A stretch of 19,865 bases of DNA from Candidatus Margulisiibacteriota bacterium (GCA_031267055.1 JAIRZV010000147.1:1-19865), one strand, 5' to 3'. Positions 1-6,608 are shown, numbered from the stretch's first letter. Made by a program: numbers and translations. Notes: a model not told the origin generated them from the letters alone.

Positions 1-1
1 G

Positions 2-37
2 AGAGAGCTGCCGAAAACGGAAAAACAAGCAATATGA
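2..37 (+). CDS. 3' end of an upstream gene (partial)
   Basis: Reading frame 2 is open from the window edge and stops at a TGA at 35-37. It encodes only about eleven residues (RELPKTEKQAI). The stop overlaps the polA ATG as ATGA, the usual arrangement for translational coupling. polA has no visible Shine-Dalgarno in these 33 bases, which fits coupling. The fragment is far too short to identify, and an open stretch this short could be chance. Confidence 0.3.
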   Translation, partial: RELPKTEKQAI

Positions 38-2364
38 CCCGCCCGAAATTTTATCTGATCGACGGCCATGCGCTGGCTTATCGCTCTTTTTTTGCGCTGC
101 CGCTTTCGATGTTGACGACCGGCGGCCAGACCACCAATGCGATTTACGGTTTTTGCAAGACGTTGTTTAGTTTGCTGGAAGAGAAAAAACCGGACGCGCT
201 CGCGGTGGCTTTTGATCTGCCACAGCCGACCTTTCGGCATAAATTGTACAAGGAGTACAAAGCCCAGCGTCCACCTGCGCCTGATGAATTTCGCTCGCAG
301 GTGCCACTGATCAAAAATATTATCCGGCAGGCCAACATTCCGATCTTTGAACTGGCCGGTTTTGAGGCTGACGATGTTCTGGGCGCGGCGGCGGAGCAGG
401 CGGTGCGCGCTGGCTATGACGTGCGTATCCTGACTGGCGACAAAGACTGTATGCAGCTGGTCAATGAGTGGGTGCATTTGCTGATGCCGCAAAAAGGCGC
501 GGCCGAGCTAAAAGAAATAGACGCGGCGGCTGTCGGCGAGCGTTTCGGCGGTTTACAGCCGGCGCAAATCATCGACCTCAAGGCTTTGATGGGCGATCCG
601 TCGGACAATATTCCGGGTGTGCCGGGCATCGGCGAAAAAACTGCCGTCGCGCTTTTGCAGGAATACGGCGCTGTCGAAAATCTCAAAAAAAATGTGGAGA
701 ATATCAAAAAGCAATCCGTGCGAACTAAAATTGCCGCCAATTTGGAAAGTTTGAATTTGAGTTATCGGCTGGCGACGATTGACACCAAAGCGCCAGGAAA
801 ATTTGATTTAGATTTAGGCCGGCGTGAAAATATCGATGTGGCCAGAGCCGTGCCGCTGCTCAAGGAATTGCAGCTGGCTTCTTTGGTGAAAAAATACGGC
901 GGCAGCGCACCAGCGGAAACAAACGCTGTGCCGGAGACCGCCGCGCCGAACCGCGCCGCGCCGGAGCAGGGCGATCTTTTTAGCGAAATCACCGCGCCAA
1001 AATTGGACCCGCAAAAGGCCCTGACCGCGCGTTTGATGAAATATCTTTTGCATCCTGAGCGTGCGATCCTGCCGGAAAGTATTAATCAAAATGACATCGA
1101 CGAGTTGCCGGAATACGAGCGGCTGCTCAAGGAACAAGATTTATATAAATTGTACGAGGAGATCGAATTGCCGTTGGCCGGCGTGCTGGCCGAAATGCAG
1201 GAGCAGGGCGTAAAAATCGACACAGCTTTTTTAGCCAAAATGTCCAAAGAATTGGGCGCGTCTATCGCAGATCTGGAGAAAAAGATTTTTGCGGCGGCCG
1301 GACAGGAATTTAATCTTAATTCGCCTAAACAGCTCGGCGAAATATTTTTTGAAAAACTCAAGATGCCGGTCCTCAAAAAAACTAAAACCGGCTACTCCAC
1401 GGACGCGGCGGTGCTGGAAGAGCTGGCCTATGATTACGATATCGCGCGGCAATTATTGGAGTATCGTCAGCTGGCCAAATTAAAATCCACTTATGTCGAC
1501 GCGCTGCCTTTGCTCATCGATCCACGGGACGGCAAATTGCACACGAGTTTCAATCAAACTGTCACGGCCACCGGCCGCCTCTCTAGTTCCGAGCCAAATC
1601 TGCAAAATATTCCTATTCGCAGTGAGGCCGGGAAAAAAATCCGCCAGGCTTTTATTCCCGAAAAATCGGGTCAGGTTTTGCTCTCCGCGGATTATTCGCA
1701 GATCGAGTTGCGCATCTTGGCACATTACGCCGATGAGAAAAATCTGCAGGAGGCTTTTGCGCAAGGGCTGGATATTCACCAATCTACGGCGGCCAAAGTT
1801 TTCGGCGTGCCGTTGGACAAAGTAACCGCGGCGCAGCGTTCACAGGCCAAAGCCGTAAATTTCGGCATTGCTTACGGCATGTCGGCGCGGCGTCTGGCAC
1901 GCGATGTTGGCATTCCGCAAAATGAAGCGCAGAAATTCATCGACAGTTATTTTGCCATGTATCCGGGCATCAAAAAATATATCGATGACACGATCGCATT
2001 GGCGCGCCGGCAGGGTTTTGTGACGACTCTGCTGGGACGCCGCAGGCATTTCCCAGAACTAAAAACCGGCAATAAACAAGTGGCGGCCATGGCCGAGCGC
2101 GCTGCGATCAACATGCCGATACAAGGCACTTCGGCGGACTTGATCAAGATCGCCATGCTCCGCGTGGCACAAGCCCTAAAAGAAAAAAAATTTAAGGCTA
2201 AAATGATTTTACAAGTGCATGACGAATTGGTTTTTGACCTGCCGGAATCCGAAGTCGCGGCGGTGGAAGCGCTGGTCAAAGAAATAATGACTTCGGTGTA
2301 TGTCTTGAAAGTGCCTCTGGCGGTGAATACAGCCTCTGGCAAAAATTGGCTTGAAACTAAATGA
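34..2364 (+). CDS. polA: DNA polymerase I, 3'-5' exonuclease domain almost absent
   Basis: This is family A DNA polymerase, which removes primers, fills gaps and acts in repair synthesis. The 776 residues carry an N-terminal 5' nuclease (about 1-288) with FEADDV at 110-115, LTGDKD at 133-138 and the helix-hairpin-helix region GVPGIGEKTA at 195-204. The polymerase domain (about 365-776) has motif A DYSQIELR (553-560, catalytic Asp553), motif B around KAVNFGIAYGM (606-616, with Phe610 at the sugar-discriminating position) and motif C VHDE (728-731, Asp730). E. coli Pol I has 928 residues. Here only a Pro/Ala-rich linker (about 290-325) and the last roughly 40 residues of an exonuclease-like fold separate the two domains, so proofreading should be missing. 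The start matches the family N-terminus (FYLIDGHALAYR) and overlaps an upstream stop. A decayed second copy of the gene's 3' end lies at 3877-3951. Confidence 0.97.
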   Translation: MTRPKFYLIDGHALAYRSFFALPLSMLTTGGQTTNAIYGFCKTLFSLLEEKKPDALAVAFDLPQPTFRHKLYKEYKAQRPPAPDEFRSQVPLIKNIIRQANIPIFELAGFEADDVLGAAAEQAVRAGYDVRILTGDKDCMQLVNEWVHLLMPQKGAAELKEIDAAAVGERFGGLQPAQIIDLKALMGDPSDNIPGVPGIGEKTAVALLQEYGAVENLKKNVENIKKQSVRTKIAANLESLNLSYRLATIDTKAPGKFDLDLGRRENIDVARAVPLLKELQLASLVKKYGGSAPAETNAVPETAAPNRAAPEQGDLFSEITAPKLDPQKALTARLMKYLLHPERAILPESINQNDIDELPEYERLLKEQDLYKLYEEIELPLAGVLAEMQEQGVKIDTAFLAKMSKELGASIADLEKKIFAAAGQEFNLNSPKQLGEIFFEKLKMPVLKKTKTGYSTDAAVLEELAYDYDIARQLLEYRQLAKLKSTYVDALPLLIDPRDGKLHTSFNQTVTATGRLSSSEPNLQNIPIRSEAGKKIRQAFIPEKSGQVLLSADYSQIELRILAHYADEKNLQEAFAQGLDIHQSTAAKVFGVPLDKVTAAQRSQAKAVNFGIAYGMSARRLARDVGIPQNEAQKFIDSYFAMYPGIKKYIDDTIALARRQGFVTTLLGRRRHFPELKTGNKQVAAMAERAAINMPIQGTSADLIKIAMLRVAQALKEKKFKAKMILQVHDELVFDLPESEVAAVEALVKEIMTSVYVLKVPLAVNTASGKNWLETK

Positions 2365-2427
2365 TAGGAACTTCTTTGAATAATCTTGGCTGCGACCGCG
2401 TGCGTAATTCTTTGCGCGCGCGGAAGT

Positions 2428-2452
2428 CCTGCCAGTCAACCAGACTGGCAGG
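2428..2452. other. Perfect hairpin between polA and the XRE gene
   Basis: CCTGCCAGTC and GACTGGCAGG form a perfect 10-bp stem around the loop AACCA. It lies between the converging ends of polA and the minus-strand regulator. No T-run follows on either strand, so it is not a canonical intrinsic terminator. It may still stop transcription from both sides or be a short palindromic repeat. The flanks (2365-2427 and 2453-2479) hold no gene that I can support. Confidence 0.5.
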
Positions 2453-2479
2453 TGAGGCGGAGTGACCAGCGGCGGGAGG

Positions 2480-2776
2480 TTAAAAGTCCAAAAGTTCGTT
2501 TGCCTTAAACCCCAAGATTTTTGCGATTTTTAGGACAGTCAGCAGCGAAAGTTTAGCGGTGCCCCGCGAAATCCTATAATAATGAAAAATGCCGATGTTT
2601 AATTCATTGGCAAAATCTTCTTTGGTTAGATTTTTGGCCGTGCGAATGCCCTCCAGTTTGTTGCCTAATTGAGCAAATTCTGGACAAACCACAGTGGAAT
2701 AAAGCTTGGACCAATTCCGATCGGGATGGGATTTTTTAGTCTTTTTCCGTGCCTTTTTAATGATGAACCGCCTCAT
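2480..2776 (-). CDS. Small XRE-family helix-turn-helix regulator
   Basis: This is a 98-residue basic protein. The C-terminal two thirds look like a Cro/CI (XRE) helix-turn-helix: LTKEDFANELNIGIFHYY contains the two DNA-binding helices, followed by the typical LLTVLKIAKILGFKANELLD ending. The first 30 residues are Lys/Arg-rich and are not part of the fold. The gene is transcribed away from the tail-collar gene at 2879, and the 100-bp intergenic region holds a 20-bp-spaced operator-like repeat. I infer that this protein binds there and controls one or both genes. Its Shine-Dalgarno is weak. It could also be the antitoxin-like half of a decayed toxin-antitoxin pair, since such proteins often have this size and a partner is not seen. 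Confidence 0.8.
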   Translation of the reverse strand: MRRFIIKKARKKTKKSHPDRNWSKLYSTVVCPEFAQLGNKLEGIRTAKNLTKEDFANELNIGIFHYYRISRGTAKLSLLTVLKIAKILGFKANELLDF

Positions 2777-2808
2777 TTCAAGTATTTTTTAGATTAGTTT
2801 TTTCCGAG

Positions 2809-2854
2809 TTGACTTTTAATACATCGTGTGGTAAATTATTACATCAAGTGGTAA
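2809..2854 (+). promoter_or_regulatory. Promoter with a doubled operator before the tail-like gene
   Basis: TTGACT at 2809-2814 and TAAATT at 2832-2837 are separated by 17 bp and form a good sigma70-type promoter. A 15-bp motif occurs twice across it, TACATCGTGTGGTAA at 2820-2834 and TACATCAAGTGGTAA at 2840-2854, exactly 20 bp apart, which is about two helical turns. The second copy is also an imperfect dyad (ATTAC-N8-GTAAT). Two phased sites overlapping the -10 are what a repressor operator looks like. The neighbouring XRE protein is the obvious candidate ligand, which is inference. Confidence 0.7.
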
Positions 2855-2878
2855 TAAATAATTTAAGGGGGTATGTTT

Positions 2879-3874
2879 ATGACAAACGCAGACAATTACA
2901 ATGACACTTACAGTGGGATCGCAACAGGTGAGCCACTCTCGGCGGCGACGATGACTGCCGCGTTGAATACCAAAGAAAAAGTCGCCAACAAACAAGTGGA
3001 TTCAACGGATGCCGCCGGGACTTTGACCGGCAGCTCCAGTGACAGTTATTATCCATCCTCGAAATTAGTCGGGAAAAATCTCGATACTTTGAATACTACG
3101 ATAAGCACTGGTCTGAGCGGCAAGCAGGATAAGATCGGCGCCGGCACGGCTAGTGATATTTTAACCAAAACAACAACGGCCGGAACTCTTGGCACGCTGA
3201 CCAAAACAACATCTGTGGCTGCCGCGGCTAGCGCCAGCGATAGCAAAATACCCACGGAAAAAGCGGTGGCGACCGTGATTTCCGCGCTCGGCGTTAGCGG
3301 AAAAGAAGATACGAGTAATAAAGCCACGTCAATTACTAACTCTAACAAAAATGACGAGACCAAATATCCAACTCTTGGAGCAGTGACAGCTTGGGTGGCT
3401 GATGCTACATCTGCTGTTACTACGTTAATAGACGCTCTTTTGCCGAAAGGCACAATATTGGCTATGGAAAGTATGGCCTATTACAATGGCGCCAGCAGTG
3501 AATTTAGGGATAAATGGAAAGTCTGCAACGGCACTAATGACACCCCAAATTTGCAGCATAAATTCCTGCGCGGTTTGCAATCCGGCGATACGACTATTAG
3601 CGGTGGCGTGGATAGTGTAACTCTTGCAGCCGCTAATTTACCAAGTCATGCGCATACAGTTAATGATCAGGGACATAGTCATAACATAAAAATTTGGGGT
3701 AGGTCTGGAGATAGTGGATCAGGCGGGTCGTGGGTAGGTACAGGAGACACTATTCATACGACGGAAACTACAACGACAGGCATTACGGTCACTGGCGGCG
3801 GTGGCAGTCCGCAGACAGCCGTTTCCCTGTTGCCAAGTTATTACGCAGTTATCTACATAATGAAAATCAATTGA
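2879..3874 (+). CDS. Phage tail-collar / tail-fibre-like protein
   Basis: This 331-residue Ser/Thr/Ala/Gly-rich protein has no signal peptide or membrane segment. The N-terminal half contains three loose repeats, each with a [DS]-x-K/Y-x-P-[ST] core (SDSYYPSSKLV near residue 54, SDSKIPTEKAV near 120, DETKYPTLGAV near 159). Such repeats are common in phage tail-fibre shafts. Residues 189-331 resemble the phage tail collar domain: P-x-G-T near its start, a W-x-x-C-N-G motif, PNLQHKFLRG, paired HxH motifs (His257/259 and His266/268, metal-binding in related fibre tips) and the C-terminal LPSYYAVIYIMKI. The start at 2879 is preferred to the in-frame ATG at 2873 because AAGGGGG ends at 2871. No other phage structural gene is nearby, so this is a lone tail-like or microcystin-dependent-protein-type gene, probably acquired. 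The receptor or partner is unknown. Confidence 0.8.
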   Translation: MTNADNYNDTYSGIATGEPLSAATMTAALNTKEKVANKQVDSTDAAGTLTGSSSDSYYPSSKLVGKNLDTLNTTISTGLSGKQDKIGAGTASDILTKTTTAGTLGTLTKTTSVAAAASASDSKIPTEKAVATVISALGVSGKEDTSNKATSITNSNKNDETKYPTLGAVTAWVADATSAVTTLIDALLPKGTILAMESMAYYNGASSEFRDKWKVCNGTNDTPNLQHKFLRGLQSGDTTISGGVDSVTLAAANLPSHAHTVNDQGHSHNIKIWGRSGDSGSGGSWVGTGDTIHTTETTTTGITVTGGGGSPQTAVSLLPSYYAVIYIMKIN

Positions 3875-3876
3875 CA

Positions 3877-3951
3877 TTCTTTGTCTATCAATTCAAGACG
3901 CCGCTGCTCGTCAACATTGCAGTCGGGAAAAATTGGCTGGAGGCGAAGTAA
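3877..3951 (+). pseudogene. Remnant of a second polA 3' end
   Basis: Immediately after the stop of the tail-like gene, another frame reads VYQFKTPLLVNIAVGKNWLEAK and then TAA. The intact PolA at 34-2364 ends VYVLKVPLAVNTASGKNWLETK and then TGA. The two 22-residue ends align without gaps at 15 positions, but the DNA is clearly diverged, so this is not a recent duplication. No polymerase motifs remain upstream, and the homology starts just past the tail-gene stop. The remnant copy ends in NWLEA, which is closer to the usual family ending. I infer that the islet from 2365 to about 3876 was placed beside or inside a polA locus, and that one of the two polA ends came from a related strain. Confidence 0.75.
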
Positions 3952-4143
3952 TTACGTTGCTGCTCTGGCTGCGTGAAAAGCCTTAATTAGCTCTTTCCCT
4001 TGTTCACCAAATTTAACGGCGAGTGCTTCTAACGCCGCAGTGTCCTTGCTTATCAAGTCGCGGTACATATTTCCGCCAACACCAAGTTCTAGTTTCTCGC
4101 GTATATTTTTTTCTATTTCTGGTTTTTTCATTATTTGTGTCAT
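3952..4143 (-). CDS. Small hypothetical protein (63 aa)
   Basis: This is a 63-residue, mostly helical and charged protein that I do not recognise. It has a strong Shine-Dalgarno (GGGAGGGAAG, reading the minus strand, about 6 nt before the ATG), which argues that it is real. No signal peptide, membrane segment or cysteine is present. The Lys/Glu-rich first half is followed by an Ala-rich helix (ALEALAVKFGEQGKELIKAF). Its stop directly abuts the stop of the polA remnant on the other strand. It is the last of three tandem small minus-strand genes (48, 72 and 63 residues), which may form one transcript. Confidence 0.65.
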   Translation of the reverse strand: MTQIMKKPEIEKNIREKLELGVGGNMYRDLISKDTAALEALAVKFGEQGKELIKAFHAARAAT

Positions 4144-4168
4144 GTTCTTCCCTCCCTCTTTTTTAATT

Positions 4169-4387
4169 TTATCTTGCAGTTATTGTGAAACTCGTTCCAC
4201 CGTTAAGAAAGTTTTTAAAAGCTCGAACACCTAATTGTGGATCTGATGCGTTAGCTTTACTAGGCGATTCTTTTATACCATTTGTTGCATCTGTAGACCC
4301 TGTTCCCCTAGCTGGACTAAATGATTGAATGTGAGACATTCCAGCGCCTATTGGTACAGCTCCCATTGTTGTGTACAGTTGTCTCAT
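4169..4387 (-). CDS. Small hypothetical protein (72 aa)
   Basis: This is a 72-residue Gly/Ser/Thr-rich protein with no recognised family. A clear Shine-Dalgarno (AGGAGG, 6 nt before the ATG on the minus strand) supports translation. The N-terminus (MRQLYTTMGAVPIGAGM) is mildly hydrophobic but has no long signal-like core. The middle is polar and probably flexible, and the end (FKNFLNGGTSFTITAR) may form strands. It contains no cysteine. It lies between two other small genes on the same strand, 25 bp upstream of the 63-residue one and 27 bp downstream of the 48-residue one. I cannot assign a function. Confidence 0.65.
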   Translation of the reverse strand: MRQLYTTMGAVPIGAGMSHIQSFSPARGTGSTDATNGIKESPSKANASDPQLGVRAFKNFLNGGTSFTITAR

Positions 4388-4414
4388 AATTTCCTCCTGA
4401 TTTTGTTTTTTTAT

Positions 4415-4561
4415 TTACACCATTATTTCAATCGTTGGTGTTATTAATTCCGATGCTTGCGCTAATTCAATTGTCACATCATTGGCTAATCCCAACGAAC
4501 TGACGGCTAAAGTAACCAAAGATATTACCAGCGCCTTTTTTATGTTGTCACTTGCTCCCAT
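4415..4561 (-). CDS. Small secreted peptide (48 aa)
   Basis: The start is the ATG at 4561, because AAGGAGGTAG precedes it by 3-9 nt on the minus strand. A longer reading of the same frame runs back into hairpin elements and should be ignored. The product has a charged N-terminus (SDNIKKA), a hydrophobic core (LVISLVTLAVSSLGLA) and a plausible signal-peptidase site after GLA. Cleavage there would release a peptide of about 22 residues beginning ND, acidic and otherwise hydrophobic (VTIELAQASELITPTIEIMV). No cysteine is present. It could be a secreted signal, a bacteriocin-like peptide or a small periplasmic subunit. It heads the row of three small genes. Confidence 0.65.
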   Translation of the reverse strand: MGASDNIKKALVISLVTLAVSSLGLANDVTIELAQASELITPTIEIMV

Positions 4562-4652
4562 AACTACCTCCTTGTTTATGTGTTCACTCACCAATATGTA
4601 TACCCACTTTTCTCGAAAATATACCTGTTGTAGAGCGGTGAAAATGTTTACT

Positions 4653-4740
4653 TTAAGCGTGGCAAATATCTTTGCCCGCGCGGACACGGCATAGCACTGA
4701 AGGTTACGTCCGCTTCGGGCAAAATATTTGCCGCACTTAA
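4653..4740 (+). repeat. Hairpin element family B, copy B1
   Basis: This is an imperfect palindrome of 88 bp. The outer arms TTAAGCGTGGCAAATAT and ATATTTGCCGCACTTAA pair with two mismatches. Inside them TTTGCCCG pairs with CGGGCAAA, then GGAC with GTCC, around a roughly 20-nt loop containing CATAGCACTGAAGG. About 70 bp recur almost unchanged, in inverted orientation, at 7643-7727. The inner ends ATATCTTTGCC and GGCAAAATAT are shared with family A, whose core is otherwise different. Confidence 0.85.
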
Positions 4741-4786
4741 TTGTTTTCCTGCTCTCATAACACTGTGCTTCAATTATGCCCATTGC

Positions 4787-4894
4787 AGAGCGAATATTTT
4801 GCCGTAGCGAGTTTTGGCTCGAACTTAACCAGGCTACAAAGTAGCCGACGTTAAGTGAGAGGCCACGGCTCGCGGCGGCAAAGATATTCGCTCT
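4787..4894 (-). repeat. Hairpin element family A, copy A1
   Basis: This is a 108-bp imperfect palindrome. The outer arms AGAGCGAATAT and ATATTCGCTCT pair perfectly. GCGAG pairs with CTCGC further in, then ACTTAAC with GTTAAGT, and the tip is GGCTAC-AAA-GTAGCC. The core is repeated at 6608, 17810 and 19535. A1 and the 17810 copy run in one orientation, the other two in the opposite one. It lies 46 bp from element B1. Confidence 0.85.
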
Positions 4895-4970
4895 CAAAAT
4901 GCCCGTTAAAAACAGTGTTTTTTATCTTTGGAGTCGAACCGACCGCCTCTGCGACTGGCGTTCCTGTGCA

Positions 4971-4999
4971 TTGACGATTTTAGGAAAATTAAGTAATCT
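4971..4999 (+). promoter_or_regulatory. Candidate fabI promoter
   Basis: TTGACG at 4971-4976 matches the -35 consensus at five of six positions. It is followed after 17 bp by TAATCT at 4994-4999, a moderate -10. Transcription would start near 5006, just before the leader hairpin and about 50 nt ahead of the fabI ATG. Confidence 0.5.
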
Positions 5000-5008
5000 C
5001 TAACTTTA

Positions 5009-5036
5009 GTTTTTGCCTGTTTTGCAGGCTAAAAAC
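5009..5036 (+). promoter_or_regulatory. Leader hairpin upstream of fabI
   Basis: GCCTG (5015-5019) pairs with CAGGC (5025-5029) around TTTTG. A single bulged T then separates it from TTTTT (5010-5014) pairing with AAAAA (5031-5035), closed by G5009-C5036. The hairpin sits in the predicted 5' leader and ends five bases before the AGGGAGG ribosome-binding site of fabI, so it could be an operator or mRNA control element. No known regulator motif is evident. Confidence 0.45.
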
Positions 5037-5056
5037 AATCAGGGAGGTTATTTTTA

Positions 5057-5830
5057 ATGAAATTACTGGAAGGCAAAACGGCTCTGGTCACCGGTGTGGC
5101 CAATGATTACAGCATCGCTTGGGGCATTGCGCAGGCCCTGCGCGCGCACGGCGCGGAAGTTGCGTTCACGTATCAAAACGAGCGCCTCAAAGAAAAAATG
5201 AGCGACCTGGTCAAGCCCTTCGCTCCGAAACTGCTTACCGAGCTGGATGTGACCAAAGACGCGGACATTGCCAGAGTAGGGCAGGAAGTTCTCGCTACCT
5301 ATGGCAAGCTGGACATTTTTGTGCACTCTCTGGCTTTCGTGCCCAAAGAAGATCTGCATGGTGATTTTTACAAAGTCAGCCGCGCCGGTTTTGCGCTGGC
5401 CAATGACATCAGCTCGTATAGTTTGATCGCTGTGACCAATGCTTTGCTGCCGGCTTTTACAGCGGCTGGCGGCGGCAGCGTGATTTACCTGACTTATATC
5501 GGCGGCGAATATGCGATCTCTACTTATGGTCTGGCCGGCGTGACCAAAGCCGCTCTGGAAATTTCCGGCAAATATTTGGCGCAGTCCCTCGGCGGCCAAA
5601 AGATCCGCGTCAATGGTATTTCAGCCGGGCCGATCAAAACTCTGGCGGCGCGCGGCATCAAAAATTTTTCCGGCCTGCAGCAAAAAGCGCAGGATTTCAT
5701 GCCGCTCAAAGGTGAAATGACTCCGGCGGACGTGGCTGGCACGGCGGTTTTTTTGGGCAGCGACCTGTCGCGGTCTATCACCGGCGAGATCATTCACGTC
5801 GACAACGGCTTTCACTGTGTCCGCGGCTGA
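5057..5830 (+). CDS. fabI: Enoyl-[acyl-carrier-protein] reductase (FabI type)
   Basis: The 257-residue protein is a short-chain dehydrogenase-fold enzyme of the last step of the type II fatty-acid elongation cycle, reducing trans-2-enoyl-ACP with NAD(P)H. The dinucleotide-binding start LVTGVANDYSIAWGIA (10-25) has the FabI-type spacing. SLAFVPKEDLHGDF (91-104) and ALANDISSYSLIAV (113-126) are diagnostic. The catalytic pair is Tyr157 and Lys164 (Y-x6-K), with the FabI-specific Tyr147 ten residues earlier. AGPIKTLAARGI (190-201) is the substrate-loop region, and TGEIIHVDNGFH closes the chain. AGGGAGG at 5041-5047 sets the ATG. The gene overlaps the next one by 14 nt, so the two are probably co-transcribed. 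The length is normal for FabI. Confidence 0.95.
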   Translation: MKLLEGKTALVTGVANDYSIAWGIAQALRAHGAEVAFTYQNERLKEKMSDLVKPFAPKLLTELDVTKDADIARVGQEVLATYGKLDIFVHSLAFVPKEDLHGDFYKVSRAGFALANDISSYSLIAVTNALLPAFTAAGGGSVIYLTYIGGEYAISTYGLAGVTKAALEISGKYLAQSLGGQKIRVNGISAGPIKTLAARGIKNFSGLQQKAQDFMPLKGEMTPADVAGTAVFLGSDLSRSITGEIIHVDNGFHCVRG

Positions 5831-6608
5831 TAAAACGCTGGCCAGCGTTGCCAATCCGCTGGTCAAGGAAGTTTTACGCCTGCACGACAAACAAGGCCGC
5901 CTTGAAACTGGGCTTTTCCTTATTGAAGGCCAGCGCGAATTGGATATTGCCGTGCGGCACGGCGTCGAAATTGTGCAATTTTTATACAATCCCGAAAAAT
6001 ATAGTTTTTCCGTGAATTTAGGCCAAAATTTTGCTGAGAAAATAAAGGTTTCCGGCAAAGTTTTAGAAAGAATTTCCTATCGCGGCGATACAGAGGGTTT
6101 TGTCGCCGTCGCCAAAGCGCGGCAAAAGGACCTGCGCGGTTTTAACCTGCCGGATAACCCACTGATCGTTGTTCTGGACAAGCTGGAAAAACCTGGAAAT
6201 ATTGGCGCGATATTGCGCACAGCGGCCGCCGCCGGAGTAGACGCTGTTTTGCTCAGCGATGCGGTAGGCGATCTATACAATCCCAATCTTATCCGCGCCA
6301 GCTTGGGGACAATTTTTTCTCTGCCGGTCTTTACCGTCTCCGCAAATGAAGTCTTAAATTGGTTAAATTTGCATAAAATTAAGACTATAATCGCTTCTCC
6401 ATATGCCAAAAAAACGCATTTTGCTTATGATTTTTCTGCGCCGGCAGCGCTGATCATTGGCAGCGAGGCGGACGGAGTGTCGGAAATTTGGACAAAAAAT
6501 GCCGCGGACAGCGTTCTTATCCCTATGTCCGGCGCAGTCGATTCGCTCAACGCTTCGGTTTCCGCGGCTGTGTTAATATATGAAGCGTTGAGACAGAGAC
6601 GAAATTAA
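5817..6608 (+). CDS. TrmH/SpoU-family RNA 2'-O-methyltransferase
   Basis: The 263-residue protein is a SPOUT (knotted) methyltransferase that uses S-adenosylmethionine to methylate a ribose 2'-OH in rRNA or tRNA. Residues 1-100 are the usual substrate-binding N-domain (VANPLVKEV near 11-19 and FLIEGQRELDIA at 34-45). The SPOUT motifs are motif 1 LDKLEKPGNIGAILRTA (120-136, with Asn128 and Arg134), motif 2 IIGSEADGVSE (213-223) and motif 3 IPMSGAVDSLNASVSAA (235-251). A GTG start at 5817 lies 14 nt inside the fabI coding region and gives the family-typical N-terminus, implying translational coupling. The exact RNA target cannot be read from the sequence; 23S rRNA is most common for this subgroup. 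Hairpin element A2 begins at the stop codon. Confidence 0.92.
   Translation: MSAADKTLASVANPLVKEVLRLHDKQGRLETGLFLIEGQRELDIAVRHGVEIVQFLYNPEKYSFSVNLGQNFAEKIKVSGKVLERISYRGDTEGFVAVAKARQKDLRGFNLPDNPLIVVLDKLEKPGNIGAILRTAAAAGVDAVLLSDAVGDLYNPNLIRASLGTIFSLPVFTVSANEVLNWLNLHKIKTIIASPYAKKTHFAYDFSAPAALIIGSEADGVSEIWTKNAADSVLIPMSGAVDSLNASVSAAVLIYEALRQRRN

Larger units (their letters stand above)
4562..5056. other. 495-bp gene-free interval before fabI
   Basis: No convincing coding region is present. Left to right the interval holds the upstream region of the 48-codon gene, hairpin element B1 (4653-4740), hairpin element A1 (4787-4894), a stretch (4925-4970) with a tRNA T-loop-like string but no tRNA fold, a fabI promoter candidate and a leader hairpin. 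It marks the border between the accessory islet and the housekeeping genes. Confidence 0.7.

Noticed and set aside
2865..2875. ATG at 2873 as start of the tail-like gene
   Set aside because: It lies one base after the Shine-Dalgarno GGGGG. The ATG at 2879 has a seven-base spacing.
3049..3453. 134-residue minus-strand reading frame within the tail-like gene
   Set aside because: It is Val/Ala/Leu-rich low-complexity sequence without a start signal and is the antisense shadow of a Ser/Thr-rich coding region.
3400..3951. Diversity-generating retroelement acting on the tail-like gene
   Set aside because: Tail-fibre genes are common targets, but there is no reverse transcriptase gene, no adenine-biased template repeat and no duplicated variable region. 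The similarity behind the gene is to polA, not to the tail gene.
4823..4857. Integron attC site (ACTTAAC...GTTAAGT fits RYYYAAC/GTTRRRY)
   Set aside because: The match follows from the palindrome itself. The inner part is a simple short hairpin without the L-box arrangement, the copies lie between housekeeping genes in both orientations, and no integrase is present.
4925..4965. tRNA or tmRNA 3' end on the minus strand (GGTTCGACTCC)
   Set aside because: The T-loop-like string has only three of five T-stem pairs, and no acceptor, anticodon or D arm can be built around it.
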